From NCBI GenBank assembly GCA_023101725.1, contig JALJCO010007076.1, forward strand, positions 186,001 through 250,000: a DNA stretch of 64,000 nucleotides, in the 5' to 3' direction. The translations under genes were made by a program, and so were the position numbers. The stretch is from Atherinomorus stipes (Eukaryota; Chordata; Actinopteri; Atheriniformes; Atherinidae). Shown here piece by piece: positions 52,601 through 63,972 of this stretch (positions are counted from its first letter, which is position 1; each line of letters begins with the position of its first letter). Below the pieces are notes generated by a model, which was not told the DNA's origin, made no database searches, and was given only the letters and a program-made list of their open reading frames with translations.

Positions 52601-53848
52601 GTAAAATGCATACACACCCAAAGCATCTGTGCAAACCGGATTTGTGATCTTTGACGTGTAAGATTATGCCGTGTTTTTATGGGATCAGTGGGGCTTTGTA
52701 GTCGAAACAGAGTATGAAGCATGAAACTATGAATCTGAATAAGCCAGAGATAACTGGGGTCATAATCCTCTTGAAATGAAAAATGAACAAACAAGCAATG
52801 ACGATAATAATAACCATCTCTTGAGTGGTGATTTCCAATGACTTGTGGAAAAGGAACTAATGCCATTACAGTATAGAATTTATTATTTTGAATTAAAGAC
52901 AGCACTTAGCTATTAAAAAAGGGAAATACTTGTGATTTACCACAATACCTGGGGGAAAATACAATACTCTTCTGCTTTAAATAATTTATAGAGCATTGAT
53001 CTATTCTACCTTACAAGAAACCATATTAAATTATAATTTAAAATGTCTCATAAGTAACATTTGACTGAGGCACGTTCTAAAATCTATGAACAGCTACCAT
53101 TTTTGTCTAGAGGTCTGAATGAAGCAAACATTTTGATGAGGTTTCTCTGGGTTTAGAGATTATTCTGTGACAATATGAATCAATCAAATGAGAATCACAA
53201 ATTAGAGCCTGTGATTTTCTATTATTATTCAAATTAATAGAAAAAAAATAATAGTTTATTTCCATCAGTTACAATAGTTAATAGTCTATCCATTACAATA
53301 GTTAAAAATTGTCTCATTAAATTTACATTACTACACCAACAATCTAATGACATGAGAAATAACAATGACAGAGTCACAGTCGTTAGTTTTTATAGTTTAA
53401 CTAGTACTTTTCCTTCAGTTAAGGCTTAGAATACCAAAAGTGAGTCCTTGTGCTGTCTGTGGACTCTGTTCTAGCTGATGAAAATGTATTTCATGTTGCT
53501 CAGAGATCCAAAGATCCTGTTATTCATGTTGATGTTTGCCATTGGTGTTTGCCCCTGTAATCCCTTGTTGGTGTGTTGAACATACCGGCTAAGATAACCA
53601 GACAAAGCTTTGAGAAGCGCAAGCTAGGAAAACAGTCAATCGACCAGTCACAAAAAAAAGTAGCAACTGTACGCCACGCTAAATGTTTGTGTCGTAGTTT
53701 CTCATATGTCAGTGAACTTTTTCTAAGTACTTAATGAAAATATTTCGTGGGAGACAGATGAATGAATTTCACTGCTCCTTTCATTCCACTTTACAAATAA
53801 GCATGTGCACAAAATGAATGATTTTGGGTAGTGGAATTACAGCAGAGC
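43677..53848. other. Intergenic, no gene recognised
   Basis: 10 kb with no exon that I can support. Several 100-140-codon open frames (for example 51209-51571 plus and 52477-52905 minus) show no domain, and the first lies beside CTGT repeats. A pyrimidine-rich part at 49020-49210 ends in TGCCAAATGCCAGGCGTTTATC, a repeat-free block that could be regulatory. G13 at 50300-50312. Confidence 0.5.
50300..50312. repeat. Poly-G tract
   Basis: 13 consecutive G inside the near-palindrome CAGATGG...CCATCTG. Confidence 0.9.
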
Positions 53849-54550
53849 TTAAAGGAATAGTACACCCACAGAATGATGTAACTTTATTTTCCACTTACCC
53901 TCATGGTGAGGAAGACTCTGGGGCAGTTTTTTAATATCTCAAATGCAGCTGGCGATCAGGAAAGCTTCTAGTTTTCCCCCAACTTTCATATAATGGACTT
54001 CGCCAGAGCTCGAGCCTAAAAGGTCCATAAAAGTCCACAAAAACTTGTCAATATTCCTCCATACTGTTCGTCCAATGTAGTTCAAGTGTCCTAAGTGGGT
54101 AGCGTCCAGAATTTACTCGAAATGACATCGTTTAGTATATTTTTAGAGCCTAAACAGTACTACATCGCATCTCCTGCAAGCACGCCGATACACGTTCACG
54201 AAACTACGGAAGCCGCGGCAGACGACGTCACGCGTTCTCTTTTTCTTTCTTTCTTTGTTTTAAATCAATATCCAACCCCCTTTGTGTTTGTCCTGGTTTG
54301 TCTGCAGCTCTGGCTCTCTCAGCACAATGTAAACAGCTAATTTCTTCTTCTACGCTTGCATTATTGGCAGAGTAGGCTCTGAACGCCGAGACTTCCGTAG
54401 TTTGATTTCACGGTGCGTCCCCACAAACTGTACCCTTACTCTGGAGGCGGAGTATTAACCGGATAGCGCTGCTACGCGATCGCGTGACATCATAGCCGTG
54501 CAACATCTTTTAACCAAAGCACCTCATCACACATGACAGGTACAAAAGGA
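53849..54550. mobile_element. Fish repeat beginning TTAAAGGAATAGT
   Basis: Starts TTAAAGGAATAGTACACCC, then TTACCCTCATGGTGAGGAAG, close to the widespread fish element TTAAAGGAATAGTTCACCC...CTCACCCTCATG. The sequence after it is CpG-rich and contains an inverted pair AAACTACGGAAG (54201-54212) and CTTCCGTAGTTT (54392-54403). A matching right end with TTAA is not seen, so the end is approximate. Confidence 0.55.
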
Positions 54551-54559
54551 GTCACCCCT

Positions 54560-54805
54560 GCTTTGTTTTTACGCCGGGTCACGTGGGAAGTGCCGGATTT
54601 TTCAACGAATCAACGCATTGCTGTGTATTAGCTCCACCTCTTTGGTCCTGATCGGTTAGATCAGTACCCCTACTGAAGGGTACCAAAAAAGTAGGCCGGG
54701 TCGAGTCGGATATAAGGGTACCCATCTCACTTTTTATGGAGACACAAAAAAACGTGCACTGATCCGGCCTGACCCTACCCAGACCCGCTGGTGGAAACGG
54801 GGCTT
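54560..54805. mobile_element. Fish MITE fragment ending GGTGGAAACGGGGC
   Basis: Contains CTGAAGGGTACCAAAAAAGT, GGCCGGGTCGAGTCGGATA, and the right end CGCTGGTGGAAACGGGGC. This resembles fish elements with GTTTCCACC termini and internal GGTACC-type words. The left end is diverged (TGTTTTTACGCCGGGTCACG at best). Confidence 0.4.
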
Positions 54806-55260
54806 ATGTCATACTTGTTTTTGTAACCAGAAATTACATTTTTCTGTCCCCCAATCAATTTTAATTGTATTTTGTGATGCCAGTAGCTCTGCTTTATTGT
54901 CAGTTTGTATGAGTAGCAACCATAAATTTAACAGTAACACATATTTGAGTGTTGCATGTTATATACTTTGTGAAATTTTTCTAAAAAATAGTATGATCTT
55001 CTTGAAGGGATAAGCTACCCCATGGCATTACAGACAGTATACAGCACTTATATGCAATTTTGTTCTTGGAAAATTAATGACTGTGATGGCTTCAAAACTA
55101 GGACTGATGCTTTGTTTGTTTGGAATGGCCATTAAGAATTTAAAATCAACCAAAGTAGTTTTTATGTTTAGAAAAAAAAAAAAAAAAAAAAAAAGACAAA
55201 ACTTTTCTCTTTTTTTTTTTTTTTTTGCTAGGAGTCAGATGGTAAGGTTATTTCAATTAG
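54806..55260. other. Intergenic with homopolymer tracts
   Basis: AT-rich, holding an A23 tract and a T17 tract 15 bp apart. Nothing else recognised. Confidence 0.55.
55172..55226. repeat. Poly-A then poly-T tracts
   Basis: A23 (55172-55194) and T17 (55210-55226), able to pair as an A/T hairpin. Confidence 0.92.
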
Positions 55261-55510
55261 CTTGTTAGCTTTGCTTGGCATAAACACTGGAAACATTTGG
55301 AAATGGCTACGATGGCTAAGTCCACAGGTAAAAGTCAGCCTGCCAGTGCTGCCAAAGCTCATTAATTCAAATAGTCTGTCTCATTTGCCTAATCTGCAAG
55401 GTACAGAGAGAATGACAAAACATGGGGGCGATGTGTGGGTTTTGGCCTGGAGCAATGACTTCCTGAAGTTTCCTGGTTGTCTGGCGACATTACAAGACAA
55501 TAGCTCAGTT
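55261..55510 (+). mobile_element. Common percomorph repeat fragment (GCATAAACACTGGAAAC)
   Basis: CTTGGCATAAACACTGGAAA, then GCTGCCAAAGCTCATTAATT, TTTGCCTAATCTGCAAGGTAC, GTGTGGGTTTTGGCCTGGAG and CAATGACTTCCTGAAGT. These parallel the abundant fish repeat with TTAGCATAAAGACTGGAAAC...AAGCTCACTAATTAACA...GTGACTTCCTGGAGT. The open frame across it is not a host protein. Family class is not assigned. Confidence 0.6.
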
Positions 55511-55563
55511 GTCTCCCTTGCCCGGATCGATGTCGAATCAAATATAATTATCTGACTTAGCAG

Positions 55564-55624
55564 AAAAATAAAATAAAATAAAATAAAATAAAATAAAATA
55601 AAATAAAATAAAATAAAATAAAAT
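55564..55624. repeat. (AAAAT)n pentanucleotide microsatellite
   Basis: About twelve uninterrupted copies, 61 bp. Confidence 0.95.
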
Positions 55625-55625
55625 A

Positions 55626-57423
55626 TGAGAAGTGTAAACTTTATGCTATCTTAACGTATTGGCATTTTAACATACATTTAAGAAGCTAGATTTTATAGTA
55701 CTATACTCAGAGATTTAACTAAAGAAATCTTACAGCCTTTACCTGAAATGCTCTCACTTCAGAGAGTAATAACCTTTGAATTGCACAAATGCAAAATTTT
55801 CCCTCCTTATTTATTTATTCAAAGCCTAATCATCTAATCACTGGTACTGTGAGTGAAGAGGAAAACCTGATGGAGACAATAGTTTGCTGTGTTATAAAAC
55901 AGATGCTGCCCAGTTATTTCCTTTCTTTTTTTTTTGTTTTGTCTATCACATGCTCATTTCCATAATTCATCCCTTGACTTATTAAGAAGATAATCCCCTT
56001 GTTATACAGTCACTCCAGCAGAATTCACCGGGGAACTATGCATTTGTGTGTGTCTGAGTGCCAGAGTGTGTATGTATATGTGTCTGTGAAGTGGGTGTGG
56101 TCACATTTAAACCCATTGAACCCTGATACCCCTTTCTTCTCCCTCTCCCCTCCCCCTGCTCCTTTTCGCCTTCACTGCATCGGCTGCTTCTGGATCCTAA
56201 TGATTAATTGCTTATTTGCTTGGACGGGGGTTTGATTGGCGTGTGTGTCGAGAAGACCTGACGAGCAGCCAAGCTGTCAGACAGAGCTTGATGCAGACGA
56301 GCGGTGGGGAAGAGCGAGACAGACTGATGGTTAAGAGTAGGCAAGATCAGAGATATCTAAACTCATTAATGCCTGCGCATTTCACAACCCACCAGCACCA
56401 ATGCATATAGCTCATATGTTCATACAATCCATTAACCTCAGTTAATGATTTATGTCTTTGTGAATGCACAATAAATGCATAAAGTAAATTAAGATACAAC
56501 TGTGCAAACGTGTGCATGCTGATGTGGATAAACACTCATTTGCTTGCATGCACACATGCATACCCACAGTCCCTAACTGACACTGTTCTGTCAATCACTG
56601 GGGTTTATTGCAACTGCTCAATTTTAATCATCTTTAGAGGCAGAGGTAACGTTCATCAGACATCACTGCCCATCAAATTACATGCATAAATGCATGTCTT
56701 CAGTATAAATGGCAGATGAACGGACAAGCGACAGATGGAGGACAAATTAAAGGAAAAACTTGTACCTTTGACCCCTCCAGGTAACTGGACACAAAATCTT
56801 GCGAACAAAATTAGATACCTTTTTTTATTCTTTGTAGTGTGGCTTTACTTAACTTTATTAACATTTTCTGGTTTTACATTGAAGATTGAGCCAGATCTCA
56901 GAACCATCCATTGAAATCCAGGGAAACTCAACCAGTGCTTGAAGGTGACTTAACAATATGGTTGATCCCTCATTGGCTAGATTGTCACCTTTAGGTGTCT
57001 CAATGACTCTGTAGCTAGTGTGCGACTTTGTCAACGTTTTTCTGGGGTGGTATACCACAAAATGCTTTGTACTGGCCAAGACATTTAATCATTTATGAGA
57101 CACCTCATCCATTGCAGATCACTGATTCTTCAGCATGTGCGGTGCAGTGTCTGTATCTTTATGCGCCTTGCATAATGTTTTACATAGATTTTCGTACTTC
57201 TCCACTGGCTCAGCCAGCTGTTGGACACCACAAGTGACAAAAGTTCTGATGAGATGAGAAACCAAGGCTACAGTAATTCTTCTTTTCTTATAGCTATGGC
57301 AGACAGAACATAGTATAGCATATACAATCCTAAAACCACCCATGATAGGAATGTGGTTTTAGTTAAAATGCTATGCCATAGCCTATAACTAGCCTATAGC
57401 ATATAATTTTAATGAATGACGTG
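55626..57423. other. Intergenic, no gene recognised
   Basis: No exon found. The block 56160-56330 is repeat-free and balanced in composition (CATCGGCTGCTTCTGGATCC, TAATGATTAATTGC, GACGAGCAGCCAAGCTGTCAG) and could be a conserved element. The claim rests only on appearance. Confidence 0.5.
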
Positions 57424-57596
57424 TACTATTGTCCTGTGAGTTCAGAGTTTCTTGGATTGCAGTTTCTTGGTGTCTAGGTAGCTTTTCTCAGCTGTACTGC
57501 AAAGGCGGGCATTGGGGGCGCATGGCTGTCTGTAGAGAGTAGAAAACCCCCCAATAGCTAACAGAGAGTTAACTCTGAACTCACAGGACAATAGTA
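57424..57596. mobile_element. 173-bp MITE with perfect terminal inverted repeats
   Basis: Arms 57424-57449 and 57571-57596 are perfect reverse complements over 26 bp (TACTATTGTCCTGTGAGTTC then AGAGTT), separated by 121 bp. The outermost bases of each arm are TA, so this can be read as TA target duplication plus 24-bp perfect inverted ends, as in Tc1/mariner MITEs. The interior has no coding frame. Absence of mismatches suggests a recent insertion, or selection for a hairpin. Confidence 0.75.
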
Positions 57597-57813
57597 CTCG
57601 TTCATTCCCAATAGTGAGGCTGCCCTCTCCCATTATATGGATGCATGCACGCCGAAGGGTGACTCAATGAAATATCTTCATCAGGAGTCAAAGTGATACA
57701 GAAATTTTACCGGTGAGTGAATGAACATATAAACTCCTAGAAATAAGGTCTAGGTTGAAAAAAGAAAAAGAAAGCTATCTTTTAAACCCTTTAAATTGTT
57801 TTTGTTTTTTTTT

Positions 57814-57828
57814 GGGGGGGGGGGGGGG
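57814..57828. repeat. Poly-G tract
   Basis: 15 consecutive G after a T9 run. Confidence 0.92.
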
Positions 57829-58960
57829 TTCTGGAAGGGGGAGAAGAGTGCCACTTAATCTAAAATTCGATCATGCTTAATTTTTCTTAAAGCCAAACAA
57901 CTTGCATGCCATGACAGTGTTTATTTTCACTATTTTGAAACTGCTGTGGACAGCCTAGGCTTTTACATTCTGGAGTTAGAGTACTTGATTATACACAAAA
58001 ATCAAAATGAAAACGAGGAGTTATAGATGGCCTGCTTCAGTAGAAGAAAGATGTGGGTAAAACAGCTATGTTGCAAGCATTTCACAAATTTACTCTACTC
58101 TTTCATCAACTACAGACTTCAAGTACTTTTTCCCTGTGTTTGAGTATTTCCAGCTGTGAATACCCCCTGCAATGCACTGCACTCTCTGCCACATCCAAGA
58201 TAAATGATACCAGTTTCACAATCTGTTCTGCATCTTTGCTTTTTCTCACTTGTGGCACAAACGCACCTGCACATAAACCAGAAGCACGCACACAAAGGAA
58301 AGGGAAACAGGAAAACCATGCTAATGCACACAAAAAAAACACAATTAAATAAAAGAGATGGCTCAAAAGGTTTGGATTAAGAGCTCCAAGTCATGTCGCT
58401 TTTCTTTTGCTATTACAACCGTACATTTACAGCTCCAGGCTGAGTTATTGGTGCACACCACCATAATAGCCACTACTGTGTAAAATAATATTGATAACAT
58501 GCTGCTGGTGTCTGTGAATGTGTGTGCGGTATATAAATGGCTCACTAGGGAATGTATTACACCTTGCTCGTTGTTCAGCACAGTGCAACACCTTTCCATT
58601 TGTCCTCTCCCTTTTACTCTCTGTTCGTCTTGCTGCCTCTCCACCTTGCCTTCTCTTGGTTTTCTCACATTTTTTGTCAGCCTGCTCTTCGTTTTCTGGC
58701 CCTCATGTCCAAATCACACACTGATAAAAATTCCCCAAGGGCCTCATAATGTGACACTTGTCATCCCACCTCTGCTCTGCGCACTCTGTCCGCCAATCAT
58801 ACAGACAAGACTGTCAAACTGTAAAATTTTATGCAAACAAGCTATCGTTGTCAGGTTTGGATAGTAAGCAGACAACCCCCAGCATCACCACTGAGTACTC
58901 CGGAAACAGACTGTTATCATTTTCATCCTTTTGCAGGATTATCGGAAAATGTTTATACAC

Positions 58961-58977
58961 TTTTTTTTTTTTTTTTT
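58961..58977. repeat. Poly-T tract
   Basis: 17 consecutive T. Confidence 0.92.
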
Positions 58978-59578
58978 AACAGCGGTTTTAAAATACTATA
59001 TCCTTGAAATGTTTCTTCAGAAAGTTCCCGCCTGGAAATCTGTATTCCCCCGTTTTTTTTTACACTTTATCAGCCTGCGTGTTACTCTCCAACACCCCCC
59101 TCTCTTCTGTGTGTTTCAACTGACCCCTCTCCTGGGTTCTTCTGTCAAGAAGATGACAAATACCAGTCGGTGCCAACAGCCGCAGTCATGGCTAAACATA
59201 CACCTGCATGAGGGCAGAGCCCGATTTACACTGTTGGTTGAACAAATGAGCACACATGTGAGAATTCCATGCGTGTGCGTGCCTAAGTGGAAATCCATGT
59301 GCACCACTGTATGCATGCATGTGCTCATCTTACTCATGACTGACTCTTTTCACACCTTTCTGCAAGGGCCTATTTTCTACCATTTACCATATCCCCCACC
59401 CACCCCTCTGTAAATCTCTATGAGGAAGAGGAACAACCCTCACCTCTCCATTTTTTTCTTGAGCCCAGTATGAGATTATGGCATGCCGGCTATGCAGAGA
59501 AGCTTGGCAGTACAATGCTGCAGACATAATAGGAGAAGGCAAACAAGGGCAGAGAAAGACTAAAATTATGATGCAGGT

Positions 59579-59670
59579 GAAGAGAAGAGAAGAGAAGAGA
59601 AGAGAAGAGAAGAGAAGAAGAGAAGAGAAGAGAAGAGAAGAGAAGAGAAGAGAAGAGAAGAGAAGGAGAG
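59579..59670. repeat. (AGAAG)n pentanucleotide microsatellite
   Basis: About 90 bp of purine-only AGAGA/AGAAG units with one phase slip near 59617-59622. The long frames on both strands here are artefacts of the repeat. Confidence 0.95.
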
Positions 59671-61249
59671 AAAGTGAAAAAGGGAGGGAGCATGCATGGG
59701 GAGCAGAGATGGGAGGGCATTGGGTTCGTTGTGTCCTTAAAAAGCCTCAGAGGAAGTGGAGAGAAATGATGGGAGGAGAGGATGAGCAGTGCGGCGTGGC
59801 TGGGAAAGAGGTTAGTAAACCAGTTGAAATTGGATAACAGTCTCCTTACGTCGCCACAGTTGCACATTATGAGGGCTCAGTGAATGAAAATAGGAGATTA
59901 ACCGAGATATGGCTGAGGACAGATGGCGGTGATTTAATCTAGTGTGTGTCTGTACAAATCCAGCGCATATGATGGTTTTAGTGCAATGTGGAATAGACAT
60001 GCATGGAGTGTGCTGCTTTTGTTCAAACATATGACCATGCTCATGAGCCAATTAGGAAATCCTTGATTAGGCTCAATTCAGAAAAAAAAGTGAAAAGGTA
60101 AAAATGGCTCAATATGATGCGACACTAAATATATGTTCCCTCAAAAGCTCTTAAATTTCTGAAGTTGGTGCAGCAGTGTCACCCTGCCTCTCTTTACCTC
60201 TTTGCTGATTTTTCAGAACAATTTGTCCTCACAGGAAAATGTCACGCTACCCTGTCAGCTCTGTCTCCATCCTCCCCCCCCATGCCACCCACTGTCTCTC
60301 TGTCTGTCTTTCTCTCCATTTCTCTTTGCTCCCATCAGTGGCATACAGTTTTTTCCCCTTCTCCCTTTTCACATCTTATCATGTCCTCCTTCCCTCTTCT
60401 CCTTCCCACTGCTCTCCTCCCTCACCCTCCCCTCTGTTGTGGCACTGAGACATAGTAGTACAGCAAGTGCTGTGGAACAACACAATGTTGAACATTTTAC
60501 ACAGTGAATGTATTAATGGATGAAGAACAAACTGCTTCACATGGTCACCCACATGCGACAGCAGGAGAACTGAGAAACAGGACAGAGAAGGATGAAGCAG
60601 CTCAGTCTCACAGATAATTGTGTAACCATGTCTGTAACAGAGCAACATGTACCAGCAGTTGTGTTTTCATCACGCTGGTTTTATCCTCTTCTTTTGGGGA
60701 AGTGGGGAGTATATTGTAAAAGGACATTATCAGAGGGAAAGACAAAAAAGAAAGAGAGAAAGTGAGGGGTGAAAACTGAGAAAATCTGCCAAAGTTTAAC
60801 AGGTGCTCTTTTAGTTATGCCACCTAGTTGGGCCTTCTTACACAACTCTGGTTAAGGAAGTAGCACTGCTTACTGTAATGTTCACATATCAATGCTGAAT
60901 GAAAACATGCATATATTTGATTCATATTTCTGATTTTCTGTTTCAGTTTATCATGGATTTTGCATGGAGTGCCAGTTGTGGAAACCATACAACCTGAACA
61001 ATCCTCTCTTGATGCCTTGACTCACCATTGAAGCAAAATAGAAAACAGGATGTGATTTGAATGAAATTCCCTAAAACGGTGTTTTAAGCTGTTCTTTCCT
61101 TAAGCTCCTCCCCCTCAGATCATTCATCATCATGGTCTCTGTTTTCACAGCTACTGTATCTAACTATACATATCCAACAAATCTAAACTACTAGACCAAT
61201 GCTACTCTTTGAAACGATCTTTCAGACAGTCAAATTTTCTAAAACTTAA

Positions 61250-62027
61250 AGGAGTGATGACATAACAGTTAAAAACTAGTTTATGTTGTTGGCATTACTT
61301 TATATGTAAATACTCCAAAGAAAAAAACTGCATTTTTTACAGCGGAGTATTGTTTTGAAACGCCAGACCTCACTTCCTCAGTAATACAGTTGGGTCCGGT
61401 GATGATATGGAGCTTTACCCGGAGACCACCTTGACTTCATTTTGATTGGCTACACCTTATTTCGCTATGACCTTATTTGGTGAATCTAGGTCAAGCTGCG
61501 GTCGGAGTTTGCTAAAGGCTAACTGCTAGCAACATGGGCAGTTCAGATAGTGAGCTACGTTTATCAGACAAGACAGCATTTAGAAAATAAATAAACTTAC
61601 AGGTAATGACAAGGTTGTGGGCGCCTCCCTCAGTGTTGCTGCAGAAGTTTGCTTTTAAATCCATTTGTTTGAAAACCCAGACCTGACTGCAGAGAAGTTA
61701 CTACTAGCTCCATACATGCAGCTGAATCAGACAGGGAGGGGGAGGGGGGAGCGGACGGTGCATAAACCGTTAGGAGAGAGGGGGGGGTGCTGCTTACTTG
61801 ATGGTGTGCTCTTATTGGAGCAATTAAATTACGTAGAATGATAGAACTACGTAGAATGATAGCCTGCTGTCTGATTCAACTGTTTCTGAGCAGAGAGACA
61901 AAGCTGACAGACCATAAACAGGAACTTTGATTCTCACTCTGGACATTCACATGGCCTCATCAGTGCACAATAGATCATATTATACACCGAAAACTCCAGA
62001 AAAGTGAAATTTGATGTCATGGCACCT
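61250..62027 (+). mobile_element. TTAA-flanked MITE, copy B
   Basis: 778 bp between TTAA at 61246-61249 and TTAA at 62028-62031. Ends AGGAGTGATGACAT and, complemented, AGGTGCCATGACAT, inverted with three mismatches in 14. The interior matches copy A (42989-43670) in reverse orientation over several blocks. It has a short tandem duplication ACGTAGAATGATAG near 61832-61863. TTAA target sites point to piggyBac or Kolobok machinery, and the AGG-type ends favour Kolobok. No transposase frame. Confidence 0.78.
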
Positions 62028-62032
62028 TTAAA

Positions 62033-62260
62033 GACGCACAATGTAACTTTTAGACCTTAAAAATATGCGTTTTTGACTTGTTTTGATGGCACACCAACAT
62101 TCATGCGCATTTTCGTGCTGTCACTGCCCAGAGGCATCCCGAGGTTCAGAAGCTGCACTGTGGAACTTTTGCATCTGGGAGCAGCTGTGACGTTGCAGCT
62201 GACTATTGGTTGCAAACCACGCCACGTGCTAGCAAACAAACGTGCTAGCTGAATCCATGT
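62033..62260. mobile_element. Fish repeat fragment (GACGCACAATGTAACTTTT)
   Basis: Directly abuts the TTAA element. AGACGCACAATGTAACTTTT at the start, then GCACTGTGGAACTTTTGCAT and a GCTAGCAAACAAACGTGCTAGC near-palindrome (with a loop). The wording fits a common fish non-autonomous element, but I see only one end. Confidence 0.42.
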
Positions 62261-62261
62261 A

Positions 62262-62799
62262 ATTTAACAACTGCAACATTGCAAGCATTAACTGGAGCTA
62301 ATAAATCAAGTCTGACAAAATGATATGAGTTGCTTAAAAGGTTTATTCCTTCTCATTCATGTCTTACAACCCACTGGAATTGTGTGGTGGTGTACTTCTC
62401 TGCCGAAACACTCTCCTTTGCTTGCATTTTCTTTGTTTCCTTTGTTGTAACATATTTGTTTAGGCGCTGTATTGTGTCCAAACACATTTTACACCTAATG
62501 TAGAATGCTTTGCATGCTGCCTGTGTGCATGTCTTTGCTCCACATAATGGAGCTTTTTTTCATAGAACCCCTCCAATGCAGCTTCTTTCTGCAGAGTTGT
62601 GTTAGAAGCACTGAGATGTTAATTTTTGCATCAGAACATAATTGCTGTGACACAATTGTTGATTTACAACTTTGCTCTGTGACTGGATGCAGTTTTTCTC
62701 TTTTTTTAACATTTGCTTTTTCACTACTTGTAGTACAAGGGAGAAGGGGTCAAGTTTGATCCATCTGGAATCAATATTAACTTTATACATAGCCATTGT
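62262..62799. other. Intergenic, no gene recognised
   Basis: AT-rich, frames short, nothing recognised. Confidence 0.55.
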
Positions 62800-63020
62800 A
62801 ATATACTCAGGATCACAGGGAGCTTTTCCCAGCTGCTGTTAGGCAAGATGCAGGGCACCAAACCGTCGTAGGGCCAACATGGAGACAAAGAAGCCCAGTA
62901 TGAACACGCCCTGAAATTAACAAGTATCATAACATGCACTTTTTAAAAACTGTCGTACTGATAGAGAGCCCATTTTTGCATGAAGCACACAGAAAGGCCC
63001 CGGCAGAGATTTAAACTAGG
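62800..63020 (+). mobile_element. Degraded relative of the ~390-bp retroposed repeat
   Basis: Keeps the order ACTCAGGATCACAGGG, TTCCCAGCTGCTGTTAGGCA, GTAGGGCCAACATGGAGACA, then, after a lost middle, CACACAGAAAGGCCCCGGCA and GAGATTTAAACTAGG. These align block by block with 11258-11644 and with the standard fish LINE-tail wording. The middle (ATGTCTTTGGAC region) is missing. Confidence 0.6.
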
Positions 63021-63969
63021 AAAAACAAAATCAAATTCTCCAACATCCATATCCTGATACATGATACAGAATAGTGTAATTCACAATAACAATATGGGTT
63101 CTGTTTGATTGCATTTCACTTTACACATTCTGAGCTAGCTAACCCCAATAACTCTAGAGATATACTTTTACTTAAAAGTTTGCATTGTTAACTTGCTATT
63201 CAGTAATCAGTCCATGCAGAAGTCCCTTTTGGGGTCCAACCACTCGTTAGGAATCACTGAGTAATGGCTGGAAGCATAAAGGACATAAAGACAGAGACAT
63301 AGACTGACAGAGTCAGACAGCTGCATTAGACATCAAAGCTGCTTCATCAGTCTCACATAGTCCATAAATCACCCTACTAACAACACATACACTATAAGGT
63401 TACACCCCTGAAAGAAGAAACCCCTCACATGCTGCCTCGTACATCATGGGCCTCATAGATGCTTTCCATATCTAAAACAAACAAGTGCCAAATGGTTAAC
63501 TTATGACATTATACAGAGACATTTAAGAAGGATATTTACATTGAGATTTTACAAACAGTCCAACCCCCCGAGACCCCATTACCTCATAGCATGCCTCCTA
63601 TACTCATCTGTGCCCTACTTTTACAATATCAATCTGATATAAAAAGCTGTGATGGCATATATCCACCCAACTGGGTCGGTTTGTTAAAACTGAAATTGCA
63701 GTGTTATTTTTCAGAGGCTGAAAACCTAAGTTCCAGTTTTAGTTCCCCGTTCACTTCTTAATGGCATTCCCCCCTCTCCTCTGTGCTTCATCTCTTCTCC
63801 ACTTGACCACCTGTGGCCTCACTTCCCCTTCTGTCAAATCCCCCTTAAATCTACTCTCCACACACACAAACACGTGCCTTCCTCTGTCCCCTCACCCAAT
63901 CCTGCTATTGCACTTGTGTCTTATGACCATGCTTAGCATCATGAGGCTAACTCAGTGCTACCCCCAACC

Positions 63970-63971
<2 letters not shown>
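63021..63971. other. Intergenic, no gene recognised
   Basis: No coding frame. Becomes pyrimidine-rich towards the end of the window. Confidence 0.5.

Positions 63972-63972
<1 letters not shown>

Larger units (their letters stand above)
57600..61245. other. Intergenic, no gene recognised
   Basis: Holds G15 (57814-57828), T17 (58961-58977) and the AGAAG tract (59579-59670). Open frames of 100-160 codons (58499-58864, 58931-59413, 59490-59867) are pyrimidine-rich or cross simple repeats and show no domain. Confidence 0.5.

Noticed and set aside
58499..59413. 121- and 160-codon plus-strand frames
   Set aside because: Pyrimidine-rich sequence avoids stops. The second crosses a T17 tract, and no domain or splice support was found.
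59478..59867. Open frames of about 120 codons on both strands
   Set aside because: Both are produced by the AGAAG pentanucleotide repeat (REEKR-type and SLLFS-type translations).
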